64,000 bases of DNA from Wolfiporia cocos (Eukaryota > Basidiomycota > Agaricomycetes > Polyporales > Phaeolaceae). Shown one piece after another: positions 34,776 through 47,019 of this stretch. Position numbers and translations under genes: made by a program. The notes beneath the pieces were generated by a model. That model had not been told where the DNA came from and ran no database searches. It saw nothing but the letters and a program-made list of their open reading frames with translations. The first letter of the stretch is position 1; the number at the start of each line of letters is the position of its first letter. The DNA is taken from NCBI GenBank assembly GCA_029448655.1, contig JACCLO010000002.1, forward strand, positions 1,178,001 to 1,242,000, written 5' to 3'.

Positions 34776-37150
34776 ATGACAGTTCCCACAAATCATAGGG
34801 CAATTCTGCTCGCGGGTTTCATTGCTTTTGGTTAGTTTCTACCAAATCAGATCACATAAGCTCACGAGCTAGATTTCTTCAATAGGGGGTAAGTGCACAT
34901 CGTCTGCCTGCTATCGCAGTGGTGAGTTGCAATCCCCTACTTCCATCGATAGTAACTGAGCAGTCGCTTCCAGAATCAATGACCGTATTTAGGTTTCATC
35001 TTCGGCTATGATATGGGTGTCATCTCAGTATGCAGAGGATTTACATACTCTAGAATTTTCCATTAATCATAAGACCTCTAGGGATGTCTTATAATGTCGG
35101 ATTTCGCTGCTCGTTTCGGACAAGTCGACGTCAATGGCACCCCGTATTTGTCCAGCTCGAGACAATCGATGATTACATCACTACTGTCGGTTGGGTACGT
35201 TCTCTTACGGTCAAGCACTCTCAGCTTCTTTAATTTATGATCGAAAGAACGATCGTTGGTGCGATCGCGCAGGCATTCACCTCTGACCGGTTTGGGCGGC
35301 GAGGATCCATCCTCATCTGGTCTGCCGTCTTTACCATCGGAACCGTGATCCAAACAGCGACCGTTCATGCGATCGCACAGATCACCTTCGGTCGTTTTGT
35401 TTCGGGACTGGGTGTCGGTGCACTGTCTGGTTTGTTCTACTCTCGCCTATAATATGGCCAAGTGCTCATGGCCTATCAACAGCAATCGTACCACTATATA
35501 ATGGTGAAACCGCGCCCAAGGCATTACGCGGCGCCCTCATCGTCATATACCAAGTGCAGATATTCATGGGGTCCGTGCCATCCTAGATTGGTCCTGCATT
35601 GCATTATGTAATTAATGATGTTTGCAGTATATTTATAGCCGATATCATTGAGCTTGGCACGCACAACATCAGCGGACCAGCGTCATGGCGCATTCCAATC
35701 GGCCTGCAGATGCTATGGGGGCTCATCCTTCTCTCAGGAATTTTTTTCCTGCCAGAATCACCGTGCGTATCTGGTAGTCGGATCCAAGATCTCATCTGAC
35801 GACGCATGTTATCTCATCAGGCGACACCTACTGGGCACTGGAAGAGAAACTCAGGCGTTGGCGGTCGTTGCAGAATTGAACAGTGTCCCAGAAGATGATC
35901 CAATCGTGCGAGAAATTATAGAAGAGCTAGAAGTTGCGATCAGGGCCGAGAATGAAGGAGGAAAAGTTACATGGATGGAATGTTTCTCGCAAAGGAACAT
36001 GCTGTGGAAGAGGACGATCAATGGAATGATGCTGCAGTTCATCCAGCAGCTCAATGGGCAGAACTTCTACTGTGAGACCCCAAATCTAACGCGCTGCACA
36101 GCCGCTGATATATGCCAAAATATCAGTCTACTATGGCGATACCTTCTTCCAGGTGAGTATGCTTCATCTCATCGGCCCCAGGGGAGGTTTGCTCAAGCAT
36201 TCACGACACATGTAGGCTGCAGGAACTCAGTACGTTACTGATCAGATACTCTGTCCGCGCCCCTGACATCGGGTAGATTGTCTCCGTATGTCATACAATC
36301 TATTTTGGGAGGTATCTCTGTAGCAGGTGTGATCCCCGCCTTGTACTTGATTGATGCATGGGGCCGCAGAAGGGCAAGTACCCATTTACTTTGGCTCATA
36401 AGCTGCGCTGATCGCGTTTCTATTTCATGGCAGTCTCTTCTCGTGGGTGCCCTTTTGGAAGCCACGTGTGCTATCATCGCTGGCCTTGTTGGCCATTTCT
36501 TGCTCGCTCCCTCCGGAACACCCAGCAATATGTTGACGTTACGCAACCGACAAGGCGGCGATGTTCTCATCGCATTTGCGATCATTCATGTTTTCACATA
36601 TGGGCTATTCTGGGGAGCGACACCCTGGTGGGTTTGGCGCGTTGTCGAAGTTTTCCAACCTAATAGCTGCTCCGTCTTTAGGGTGTATCTAGCAGAGAGC
36701 TTCCCCCTCAGAGTTCGACCGAAGTGCATTGCGTTAGGCAGTGCATCAAGTGAGTTGTTCCGCGTCAGCTTCACCACTCTCTCTGAAGCCGTGTTCTGTG
36801 AAGACTGGGTCTGGAACTTCCTCTTGAGCTTCTTTTCGCCACGAATCTCAGCACGGATTGGGCCATTAATTCTGCTCATCTTCTTCGGCATGCTACTGTT
36901 TGGATTCGTATACGTCTACCTCTTTATCCCAGAGACTGTTGGCCTTAGTTTGGAAGAGGTGAGTTTCTCGCGATTGCCCATGGATTATATACTAATCACT
37001 CATAAGGTGGACGAGCTTTATCGGTCGGGAGTCAAGCCATGGAACTCCGTAGGATGGCAACCGAGTCAAAAGCATGGTCACGATCATGACATTTCGACTG
37101 AGTTGGTAGATGTGCGGGAGAAAGACTCGGAAGATGGAAGCGAGAAATAA
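34776..37150 (+). CDS. Hexose-type MFS sugar transporter 2 (tandem paralogue)
   Basis: It has the same exon plan as the gene upstream. ATG at 34776 gives NHRAILLAGFIAFGG, with a predicted 3-base exon GGG at 34886-34888, then FIFGYDMGVIS, TIVGAIAQAFTSDRFGRRGS, GRFVSGLGVGALS, VPLYNGETAPKALRGALIV, WRIPIGLQMLWGLILLSG, LQFIQQLNGQNFYYYGDTFF, LSPYVIQSILGG, LYLIDAWGRRR, WVYLAESFPLRVRPK and FIPETVGLSLEEVDELY. The C terminus differs (QKHGHDHDISTEL, then acidic) and ends with TAA at 37148-37150. Protein identity to transporter 1 looks high across the membrane core while introns and tails differ, so the duplication is not very recent. Both copies lack the Lys of PETKG. The substrate is probably a hexose or a related sugar; it cannot be told from sequence. 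Confidence 0.9.
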
Positions 37151-40045
37151 ACATTGAGCATCTGCGTCCTTACTCAGATACTGGCAAATGGCAGAATCCC
37201 CGCAATGCACGTAAGATTCTGCAGCTGTTGACGTGCATCTATCAATGCCAACGTTTTCTCTACATGCAAGCAGTCATTGCTGTCGCTGTAGCCTCATTTT
37301 TTGCCAAGTTTGAGGCAATATGAATTGACTACTGAGGCGGAGGAGACGAGATATCCTCACTGTACATGTGGAAAGTTAACGGGAAACTAACGCGTTCCGT
37401 CACATGCACGTGCAACCGTGATTGGGCAAATACAAATCAGCGCGAAGCCAGCGACTTGCCACGTCCCGCTACCCTGACATCTGGAGCTCGAGGCTTGTCC
37501 TAAGAAGTAGAAGGCACCAACAAGTAGGTACATCTCAGGCCTTGAGAGGAAGATACCGAGCATCAGCATCCTACAGTCTCGCTGCAGCTGCGAGATGGTA
37601 TTGTTCAGGGGCTGGCCAGTAGCCCGCCCTCTTTGTCTTTGACTTGATTGCGGCTCGCTCGGATTACAGTTGGCCTCTTACTCTGGCTTCAGCTACTCAC
37701 TTCGTCACTCTGTGCAACTGATGGCTGTGAGTTTGTAGCGTCACTTCCCTCATGGACCTCATGGACCACACTGTAATTATGGCTTCCCCGTCAGGATTAA
37801 AGTCTGTCTCACTGTAGCAGAGATAACCCAGGATATCTGCAAATCCGTATGCCAGCCGAGACAACAATCCACCGTAGATGCCCTTCATCAGATTTCCCAT
37901 CTGTGGCATACGATTGGTGAGGAATTACTGTGGATAAATCTAAACCTCTCTGGCTTGCAGCCTTAGTCGAGTGCATGCCCGCAGACCTGTTGGAGGAATC
38001 CGTTCGGAGCGTACCGACAGGTGATGAGGACGCAAGCCTCAAGCGACAGAAACGTCTGGTACGTGTTACTTTCTATGGTGACTGATATTGTGCGATCTAC
38101 ACCGTATCTACGAGCGCTTCGTACGCATCTCAGGACCATCGAAGACGAGGTCTTGATGTTTATGCGCGATGTTGAACCATCACTTCATCGCTTCATCGAA
38201 CACCACTGTTAGGAATGGATTGGCTTCTGATTTCTCCACTTTGGACCACAGTTAATCTCTCAGGTTATCTGTCACCATCGATGACAGGGATCCCTCTGGA
38301 TTCTCCGGAATTGAATAGCTAGGCGCACGGACTTGAAGCTTGGAGGATCTCCACATTGCCGCGGTATCGGTTTCAAATCCTCGAAAATCAATGCGGTGCT
38401 ATGGGCCTCCTTGTTTTTGGATGGATAATCTTCGGACGATCATGGCAATTGCTTTCCCAGCAAATTATCAAGTTCTGTCCACGCTGCCTGCCATGACGGC
38501 ACTGTGAGCTTCACCGATCTTAGACGCTGCTATGTGCAATAAGTTGGGCATACAGGCGACTTCCTGTCCTGCACTCGATGAATTACACATCCATTTTCTG
38601 CATCTCGACTCGCACGCATTCGTGATTATCACCCTGTTGCAATCTACCAGACTGAACTCGTTTGAGTTGCATACTAAGGAGGAACCCCCTGCAGACCTGC
38701 TTCACACATCTTTCAAACGGCGTGTAACTCCTGATGTAATCGCAAATTTATCAGCCCTGTGATGAATCTCCGTACAAGTCCGATGATCACCGCCGCTGGA
38801 TAATGGTTGCATCATCAGAGCCGAAACTCTCAAGCCTTGATCGGAGCTGCGCAACTTACAGAGCTTGCATTACTTCGTCTTTCCTAGACATCGACGACGC
38901 GCCTCATCGAGCACATTGCAGTGGCGTATCCGCAATCAAATTTTCTTAGTCTGCCCTGCGAAACGAAGAGCCAAGCATGACTCGTTGCATTCATAGCTAT
39001 GGCCCTGCCTTCGCAAGGACGGGCACCGTTGGAAGAGTAGAACAAGGCCAGCAAGAATCCAATGCCTTCCCTGGAGTACTACTCGTACAATCTCTCAGCG
39101 CACGCAGCTCGCATCCGGATCTAACGATCCACTATGGTGTGGCATGAAGATGGCACAGGCAGACGGATTCCTTTGAGAGCCACGGGTCCTCTATCGGAAG
39201 GTGTGGCGTGTTGTCGGAATGTACTAATAGAATGATGACTAGGGCAGCAGACAAGGACAGGCACTTTAGACATGGCGACTCGAAGCTGCTTGAACGAAGG
39301 CCGGAGCCAAGTAGTAACCCGTATATTCTCCTATTATAGGCATGCTGCTAACTGATCAGGCCTTCAGCATCAGGCTCGGGATGTACATCAATGCGCGGTG
39401 CGTCCCTCTTGCTGTACCAAGGCATTTGCATTTTCGTTGATACCCCGCTGTCACTGACTCAGAAGTCCTGGATATGCTACAATCTGCGTGATATTGAAGT
39501 GTTGGGCAGCCGTGACCTTGTGCTGTTCACGATTGCCATTGCCATAATACTGCGTGCAGCAATATCCGCTCTTGTCGCATGATAAACTGATTGCGCATGA
39601 GTCCTGAAATGTGTACAGCTTGATTATCCCCTCCGTGAGACTTCCAATCGCTACGAGATAAGAGAATACCGCATATCAGTTCGTTCTAGCTAGCCAGTGC
39701 AAGCATATCTGTCATTCGTCTACGTGTGTTAATCCACTGCAACAACACGTCCGAGGGGGCCCCGCTCAAGAGCAGTAGTGCCCACTTTCTTGTAGACGAT
39801 GTACAGAAAGTCAACATTCTAAATTTGTGACCGCTGCCACTTCGTGATTGAGTACTGAGTACTGAGTACTGAGTGATAGAGGTCCGAGTACTGAAGCTGA
39901 AGTCTTGATCGCTTGGTGGCGTCACTACAACGGTCGCGGCGACTTCAAGCTTCAAGCTTCACTTCAGGGTCACCTAAGACCTTCATCTTGACATCTCTAT
40001 CTGCAGCATAACCTCGGCTAGCCTACAATATCAATATCTGCTTCA
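37151..40045. other. 2.9-kb region with no intact gene, possible F-box/LRR relic
   Basis: Scattered short frames have the flavour of agaricomycete F-box/leucine-rich proteins, for example IVRSTPYLRALRTHLRTIED near 38089 and CPALDELHIHFLHLDSHAF near 38567, but they are separated by stops and do not splice together. This may be a decayed gene of that class, or chance. A small tandem repeat (GAGTACT units, 39849-39873) and CTTCAAG repeats (39938-39958) lie just upstream of the next gene. Confidence 0.35.
39849..39873. repeat. GAGTACT short tandem repeat
   Basis: About three and a half direct copies of the 7-mer GAGTACT, with one more copy after a short interruption at 39888. It lies in the promoter region of the inositol monophosphatase gene. 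Confidence 0.7.
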
Positions 40046-41466
40046 ATGGAGTTGTCATCACAGGATTTACATTCTATCCTAGAGTTCACGACCACCCTTG
40101 CTCGATCCGCTGGCGACCTGATCCTCGAAGGATCTCAGGCAATCCGGTCTTCCGGGAACGTTGACGAGAAGAAGAACTCGGTGGACCTTGTTACGGAATA
40201 TGATGTGAAAGTAGAGGAGCTAGTGAAGAGAGAGTTGAGCAGCAAGTATCCGACGTTCAAGTTGTGAGTAGTATGTTACTCTATCGGAATCACCACTGTG
40301 TCGACGCGGATGGGAGCAAGAGCGGTTCAATGTCCATATAGCCGGCCTTTGATATCAGGAATGGTATAGGGCTCACCAGGCGACTGAAACAGCATTGGAG
40401 AGGAGTCATATGCAGCGGGATCCAGGCCGCCTCTGACGGACGAACCGACGTTCTGTGTTGACCCCATTGGTGAGCCGCTATGTAACTTTGTGGTGGACCT
40501 CGAACATCGAATAATATGCGTGGCGTGCTGCAGATGGTACCACCAACTTTGTCCACGGTTTTCCTCACGTCTGTATCTCTCTTGGCTTGATCTACAAAAG
40601 GATCCCCGTACTCGGCGTCATCTACAACCCCTTCCTCGAGCAGCTTTACACGGGGGTCAAGGGTCAAGGTGCCTATCTCACCCAAGGAAAACGCGACCCA
40701 GTCAAGCTCCCTCTAGCGAAGCCGCGTCCGCTGCCATCTCTCTCGCAGGCACTCATCGGTACTGTCGACTTCAGATACCAGCAATGACTCAGTTTCATAT
40801 CATCTGCCTTCAGGTATCGAGTGGGGTTCAGACCGCTCTCAGGACATAATACGCGCCAAGGGCGACTCCTTCAAAAGGCTGGCCGGGAACCCCAACGATG
40901 GCGTACAAGGAGGCCGGATGGCCCATTCCTTGCGTTCTCTGGGCAGCGCTGCGTTGAACTTCTCGATGGTGGCTCAAGGAGGAATGGATATTTACTGGTG
41001 CGGAAATCCCGATGCTTGCTTTCTTCTTCCGCGGAGCTCCTCACTGTGTCTTACTGTGTCTTACTGTGTCTCTCTAGGGAGATCGGGTGTTGGTAAGTCG
41101 CCAGGCGGCTTACGATCTTGCCTGATTCTTTGACCGGCAAATTCAGGCCTTGGGATATCTGCGCCGGTTCAATCATCGCACAGGAAGCAGGCTGCTTTGT
41201 AACTGGCTCGCACTCGTACCCACTGAACAACGAAGTTACCGAGGAGGTTCTGACGGGACGGAAGCATTTCGTCATTAGGGCGATTGGCGATACCGAGGTT
41301 CGTCCCCACCTGACTTCCTGCATTCTTCGATCGACGTTTGCTGACTATGCTTATCGCCTCTCTCGCTCGTGTGGTGTCTGGCATCCAGACTGAGAAAGGT
41401 GTTGACGCTCAGAAGCGGCTGATTAGAGAGTTTTATGAGACCGTAGAAGATGTGGAAGCTCACTGA
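40046..41466 (+). CDS. Inositol monophosphatase family protein
   Basis: ATG at 40046 gives [20 protein letters not shown] and [20 protein letters not shown]. After an intron comes IGEESYAAG (the GEE metal ligand motif), then [20 protein letters not shown] (the DPIDGT lithium-sensitive phosphatase signature, split by an intron inside DG), [40 protein letters not shown] and [14 protein letters not shown] (the second metal motif WDxCAG), ending with [16 protein letters not shown] and TGA at 41464-41466. The enzyme removes phosphate from inositol monophosphates with Mg2+; in some fungi relatives sit in quinate clusters, but none is seen here. About 300 residues. The intron inside the WEIGCWPW region (40992-41079) contains three copies of a TTACTGTGTC repeat. 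All catalytic ligands seem intact. Confidence 0.92.
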
Positions 41467-42062
41467 AGTCTAGACCAAAGTACAAATTGCGACGGGATGT
41501 GTAAAGGTCAAGGTCACCTTCCATTTATGCCGAGACAAGGCACTCCTAGTACGCTGGCGTGAGAGCCTCGTTTTCGCAAGGTCCTTGGAAGCATGACGGC
41601 TTCCACCCGGGTGGCGGAGCGTGACGCCGCAATACAAGACGATAGCGCCGCAATTACAAGACATAGTGTGTTGTCTGGTGAAGAACCCGTTCATTTCACA
41701 TCTATGATTCGGATCAATTCTGATGACTGATTGACATGAGGCGTCCAAGCCACTCCTCTACTGTTGAGGCTCGGACGTGAAAATCCAGAAACGTGTTGAT
41801 TGGCTCCTGCTGCGCCCACCAGCTGAGTCGTCCGCCCGCGCGGACTTTCCACTGGAAGACTCACGCAGCGCTTCTGGGCGATCTCTAACCGGCACGCTGC
41901 ACTTCTTGAGCCTGTTCATGTCAGTCCCACGAGATGCCCTTCACAAGTCATTCCGTCTCGGGCGACATCTGTAATGTATCACGACTAAGTCCGACCGCTC
42001 TTAAACTCAGGTGATGAGGCTGGCGTAGCCCTCGGTGTACCCACGTAGTTAGCTACAACGAC
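41467..42062. other. Intergenic region
   Basis: About 600 bases before the first P450. Only shadow frames are visible. Confidence 0.5.
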
Positions 42063-44139
42063 ATGGACGGTTCTGTGCAACTTCTATACGCCTGGGCTGC
42101 CGCCGCCATTATTTACGTCTTATATTGGAGAACACATCCGGTGAGGAGGGAATGTGCGCATAGTAAACGTGATAATGACTTTTAGGACGAGCCAGCTGTA
42201 CTCGATTCCGACCATTGGTCCCTCGGCACCACTGCTTTCCTACCTGGGTGCATGGCGCTACTTCCGGGAGGCGCGAGAGATACTTCAGGAAGGCTATAGC
42301 AAAGTGAGCCAGGTTTTTTGTGTCTGAGCGGACATTTCGCCGACAGTCGGCTTGCTGGTGCGGATAGTACAAGGTATTCAAGGTCGCATTGTTAGAACAG
42401 TGGCTTGTGGTAGTCAGTGGCTCCGCAATGAATGAGGAGTTACGCAAGATTCCAGATTCCCATGTGTCTTTCATGTTAGCTGCAGACGAGGTACGCTATC
42501 CGTATAGCATTCGAGAATGAGTGTTGAACTTCTTCAAGTTCCTTCATACAAAACTCACAATCGCACCTGATGTAAACACTCATCCTATACACATCGGCGT
42601 CATTCGTGGACCGTTAACACGCAATTTGGGTTTGCTATTCGCCGACGTTGTAGACGAAATCAAGGTCGCCTTCCCGGACGTAATCAGCCCGCAGGGTGAT
42701 GGTGAGCCGTACAAATGTCTCGATCATCAAATTTGTCATGCTCATTCGTCATAGATTGGATAGAGGTCCCTGTGCTAGCGACAATGGCCCAAGTGGTGTC
42801 GCGAGCGAGCAATCGCGTCTTTGTTGGTCTCCCGCTCTGTAGGTTGTCGTCCATGAAATACCCGCGGTAGTGACCTAAGGACAGTAACAGGCCGGAATGC
42901 TGACTACCTAGAGACTGTTGTCAATTTCGCCTTCGATGTTGCCAAAGGTAGAGACGTACTCAGCGTGGTTCCCGGTATGCTCAAAGGGTAAGAGTGCCTT
43001 CGTCATTTATTCGCTCTTTGTGTTGAACATGATGCTTCCTGACTGGATTACAGTCTTGTCGGCAAACTGCTCCCGTGGTCGAGAAGAGCTATTAAGCGCA
43101 CAACGCATTATCTCGCTCCTACCATTCAGGAGCGTCTGCAAAAGCTACGTGAACTTGGCGAAGATTGGAATGACAAACCTGTTAGTGCCGTTGTACTAGC
43201 ACGTTGATTTTCGTCCGGGAACCGACAAACTTTTAAGGATGACTATCTCATGTGGGTGATTGACGAAGCGAACAAAACCAGCAACGCTATCGATCTTGTC
43301 ATTCAAGCTATTTTGGTCTCCAACTTTGCAGCAATTCATACGTCAAGCAATGTAGGCATGCTTATTCGATATTGCGCTCAGAGCTAACGCAAAATGTGCA
43401 TGTAGAGTATCACACACGCGTTGTATCACCTTGCAGCGAACCCGGAATACATTCAACCGCTTCGCGAGGAGGTAGAGGCTGTGACAAAGGAATGTGGTTG
43501 GACGAAAACAGCAGTTGGGAAGATGTATAAGCTGGATAGCTTCATGAGGGAGTCGCAGCGGCTGAATGGGATTGTCGGGAGTGCGTATATTCTGCGTGCC
43601 AATCACATTCTGTTATGCACCTATTGACTATGCCCCTTCATTTCCTCTCGTACTCCAATAGTCTCGGTCATGCGCAAAGTTTTGCAAGATGTCACTCTTT
43701 CGGACGGTACTCTGATCCCGAAGGGCACGCTTGTCGCTGCTGCTGCCGCCGCGACACATGTCGATGAAGAGTACTATGATCATCCGGATAAGTTTGATCC
43801 CTTCCGATTCTCTGACAAGCGCTTGGAGGAGAGTGAACGCGTTCGACACCAGTACATCAACACATCTGCAGAGTTTGTGGCCTTTGGACATGGCAAACAC
43901 GCATGGTGAGTCCTCAGTGCAGAGACGTCGCTCAGATTCTGAAGCAGTTCGTTCCCGCCAGCCCCGGGCGATTCTTTGCCGTGAATGAGCTGAAAGTCAT
44001 GATGGCGTACATGGTTCTGAATTATGACATCAAGTTCAAGGACGGCGCCGGACGTCCTGATAACATCTGGATCTGGCACTCCGTCATTCCTGCTGATGTT
44101 AAGGTCATGTTCAGGAAGCGCCAGGTGGGCACTATGTAG
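42063..44139 (+). CDS. Cytochrome P450 no. 1 of the cluster
   Basis: ATG at 42063 gives an N-terminal membrane anchor (SVQLLYAWAAAAIIYVLYW) and, after an intron, a proline hinge (YSIPTIGPSAPLLSYLGAWR). Later exons carry WLVVVSGSAMNEELRKIPDS, TIAPDVNTHPIHIGVIRGPL, QVVSRASNRVFVGLPL, ILVSNFAAIHTSSNSITHAL (I-helix, with HTSS at the oxygen-activating position), KLDSFMRESQR (K-helix ExxR), DPFRFSDKR (the PERF-like region) and [20 protein letters not shown] (heme Cys). An intron splits the heme Cys codon after TG. About 510 residues, about a dozen introns. It is anchored in the endoplasmic reticulum and needs CPR. The family resembles agaricomycete P450s often annotated as ent-kaurene-oxidase-like, perhaps CYP512-type; I am not sure of the number. 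It is the most divergent of the four. Confidence 0.92.
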
Positions 44140-44631
44140 TTGCCTTCGCTTGAATGTATTGTGTTCATGGACGCTATGGAAACAAATCTCGCCAGATGAC
44201 CGAGTATCGCACGGAGAACGGGTCTTGGAATCCGTGCAAAGGGCGGTACTGAGCCGGCTCCTCGTTTCTGCGTATTCGTGATGATGTCTTATGCGTCTAG
44301 AAGCCAAATAGATGTTAGGAAGCTTGACTTCTGCTCAAGGTGATTATATTCGACGTAGTAGCATCGGGTCTGTCCGGATAATCAGCTTCCGAGATGTGAG
44401 AACATCATTGGCGAACGTGAGGGATTTATGGCAGTCAACCGCCGCCTTGGCCGCTGTCCTGGTTTATCGTCGATGTATACTTAAGGCGCAACAAATAGCT
44501 AAGGTATAGACCGGCACACGCATATCAATCACGCGAAGCTGATATCGTCATGAATAGTAGGGCATATATATTTAGAGGGTCCTATAGAGATGCACGCAAA
44601 GGCGCAGTCTTGTTTCCCAGAGCCAGTTATC
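44140..44631. other. Intergenic region between P450 1 and P450 2
   Basis: About 490 bases without a gene. A TATA-like stretch TATATATTTAG (44565-44575) lies 57 bases before the ATG of the second P450 and is its likely core promoter. Confidence 0.5.
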
Positions 44632-46752
44632 ATGTCTGATTCTACAAAAATCTTGGTGACTGTAGCTGGAATCGCCGTGGTGCTTTTCTTCTGTCGTTGG
44701 CGATTCAATCCGGTAGGCACGATGTAGCTCGATTAACCGAGCATTCACTGACGTCCGCTTCACGTCTAAGTTATACCCGATTCCTTCAATCGGTCCATCT
44801 TTCCCTATACTTTCTTACATTGCAGCATACCGCTATTTCTGGGATGCACGTAAAGTCCTTGAAGAAGGGTACAGCAAGGTTTGTCCGAATCGCTTTTATG
44901 GCATATCCCGTGATTTTGACAATCTGATAATAACGCTTGTGGACCATGTAGTACAAGGCATTCAAGGTAGCTATAACAGACCAGTGGGTAGTAGTGGTCA
45001 GCGGATCCGAGATGAATGAAGAATTGCGCAAAATCCCGGATAGCCACGTATCGTTTGTGGAGGCTGCTGAGGCGGTACGCATGGGTTCACAGACACGACG
45101 ATACTCATGAACATTTGCTATCGTTAGTTCATTTCTACCAGGCATACGATCGCGCCTGATGTCAATACTCATCCGATACACCTTCCTGTGATACGCGGAC
45201 CGCTCACACGAAATTTGGGCGTTGTATTTTTGGATGTCATCGACGAGATCTTTGCTGCATTCCCCGACGTGATCAAATTAGACGGCGATGGTATGTCCAT
45301 GGTGTCCTCTAGCTCGGAGATGCTACCTAGAACGTGCTTCTATGTCGCCCATCATCTGACAGAATGGACGAGTGTTGCTCTGCTCCCTGCAATGGCTAAG
45401 GTCGTATCTCGCGCAAGCAACCGAGTTTTCGTTGGACTGCCTCTATGTGAGTAACGTCTCACTCACACCCAAATACTTCGTTACCGCTTTTATGAATCAA
45501 TCTCGTTCATACAGGCAGAGACACTGGATACTTAAATACGGTTGTCGGCTTCTCATCCGATGTAGTCAAGGGCAGGGTCGTGCTCGGCTTCGTTCCTGGA
45601 ATATTCAAAGGGTATATCGGAAGAATTGTACTGCACTAGCGATATAGCTCACAGTGAGTGCCCACAGCCTTATTGGACGTATGCTTCCATGGTCAAGACG
45701 AGCAATCCGACGAACAACTGACTACGTATTCTCAATCATCGAGGATCGTCAGGTAAAGCTCCGGAAGCTCGGGGACGACTGGAACGATAAGCCTGTGAGT
45801 CCGCTCGATCGGTTGACTTTGAAGTTATTGTTCATCTATGCGCATACCAGAACGATCTCCTGATGTGGCTCATTGAGGAAGCAGACAAATCTAAGCTGTC
45901 TGTCGACATAATCGTTCAGGGGCTTCTTTTGTCGAATTTTGCTGCGATTCATACATCAAGCAATGTAAGATGATTTTCGAGTCTTGACATGATTGCCTGC
46001 TGAGGTGTTTTCAGAGCATCACTCATGCGCTATATCATCTTGCAGCACATCCAGAATACATGCAACCCCTGCGCGAAGAGATTGAAGCTGTACTCAAAGA
46101 ACATAGGTGGACTAAGATCTCTATCGGCAAGATGTGGAAGCTGGATAGCTTCATGCGAGAGTCGCAGAGGCTCAGTGGCATTACCGCACGTGAGTGCAAC
46201 AGCGTTATTGCATGCTAGTGCCACTGTCGGCACGCACAAGATGTGGAGACTAACGCAACCTGAAAACAGTGTCTGTTATGCGCAAAATGCTGCGAGATTT
46301 TACGCTTTCCAACGGCACATGTCTGCCCAAGGGTACCGTTGTAGTCTCAGCCGCCTCTGCAACACACCACGATGAGAGGTACTATGAACATGCGGATGAG
46401 TTTGAGGGGTTCAGATTTTCCGACATGCGCACGGAAGAGAGCGAGCGCATTAGGCACCAATATGTCAGCACGTCTTCGGAGTATATTGTATTTGGACATG
46501 GAAGGCATGCTTGGTAAGTATACGAGTCGTCTGTACACGCTTTCCTCCCTTGACCTGGATCAATTTTGCAGCCCCGGCCGATTCTTTGCCGTCAACGAGC
46601 TTAAGATCATGATGGCATACATGATACTAAACTATGACGTGAAGTTCGAAGGAAACGGTGGCCGCCCAGAAGATGTATGGGTGTGGCACGCCGTCCGCCC
46701 GAACCCGAATGCTAGGGTGATGCTCCGGAAGCGGCAATGCGAGGCTATTTAG
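44632..46752 (+). CDS. Cytochrome P450 no. 2 of the cluster
   Basis: ATG at 44632 gives STKILVTVAGIAVVLFFCRW (membrane anchor), YPIPSIGPSFPILSYIAAYR, WVVVVSGSEMNEELRKIPDS, TIAPDVNTHPIHLPVIRGPL, VIDEIFAAFPDVIKLDGD, MAKVVSRASNRVFVGLPL, GLLLSNFAAIHTSSNSITHA, KMWKLDSFMRESQR, FEGFRFSDMRTEESERIRHQ and [20 protein letters not shown]. The codon for the heme Cys is split by an intron at the same place as in its neighbours. The end is DVWVWHAVRPNPNARVMLRK with TAG at 46750-46752. Very similar to the third P450 (shared stretches such as VIDEIFAAFPDVIKLDGD), so the two arose by recent tandem duplication. The substrate is unknown. No terpene synthase or polyketide synthase lies in the window, so a role in detoxification or in a distant pathway is equally possible. 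Confidence 0.92.
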
Positions 46753-47019
46753 GACGGACGGACCTGGATTCGTGAGACGATGTCGTATCCACATTGCTGA
46801 GTGGCCCGGCTCTGACTGACACCAGAGGGCTGGTTTTGTTTGGATTTTTTCTTTCTGAAGACCTGAACATTTCGGCATGGTCAATGATGAACCGTATCGG
46901 ACCTTGGCAGTTGCTTTGCAAGGCAGAGATGTTACATAACATTTCAACCCCAACTCGAATCTCCATATGTGTATACTGCCGTCGCGAAGATCAAAAATCA
47001 TGTCGTTCGTCTATGCAAC

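Noticed and set aside
38532..38762. 76-codon frame resembling an F-box/LRR segment
   Set aside because: An isolated fragment without an F-box or neighbouring exons; mentioned only as a possible relic.
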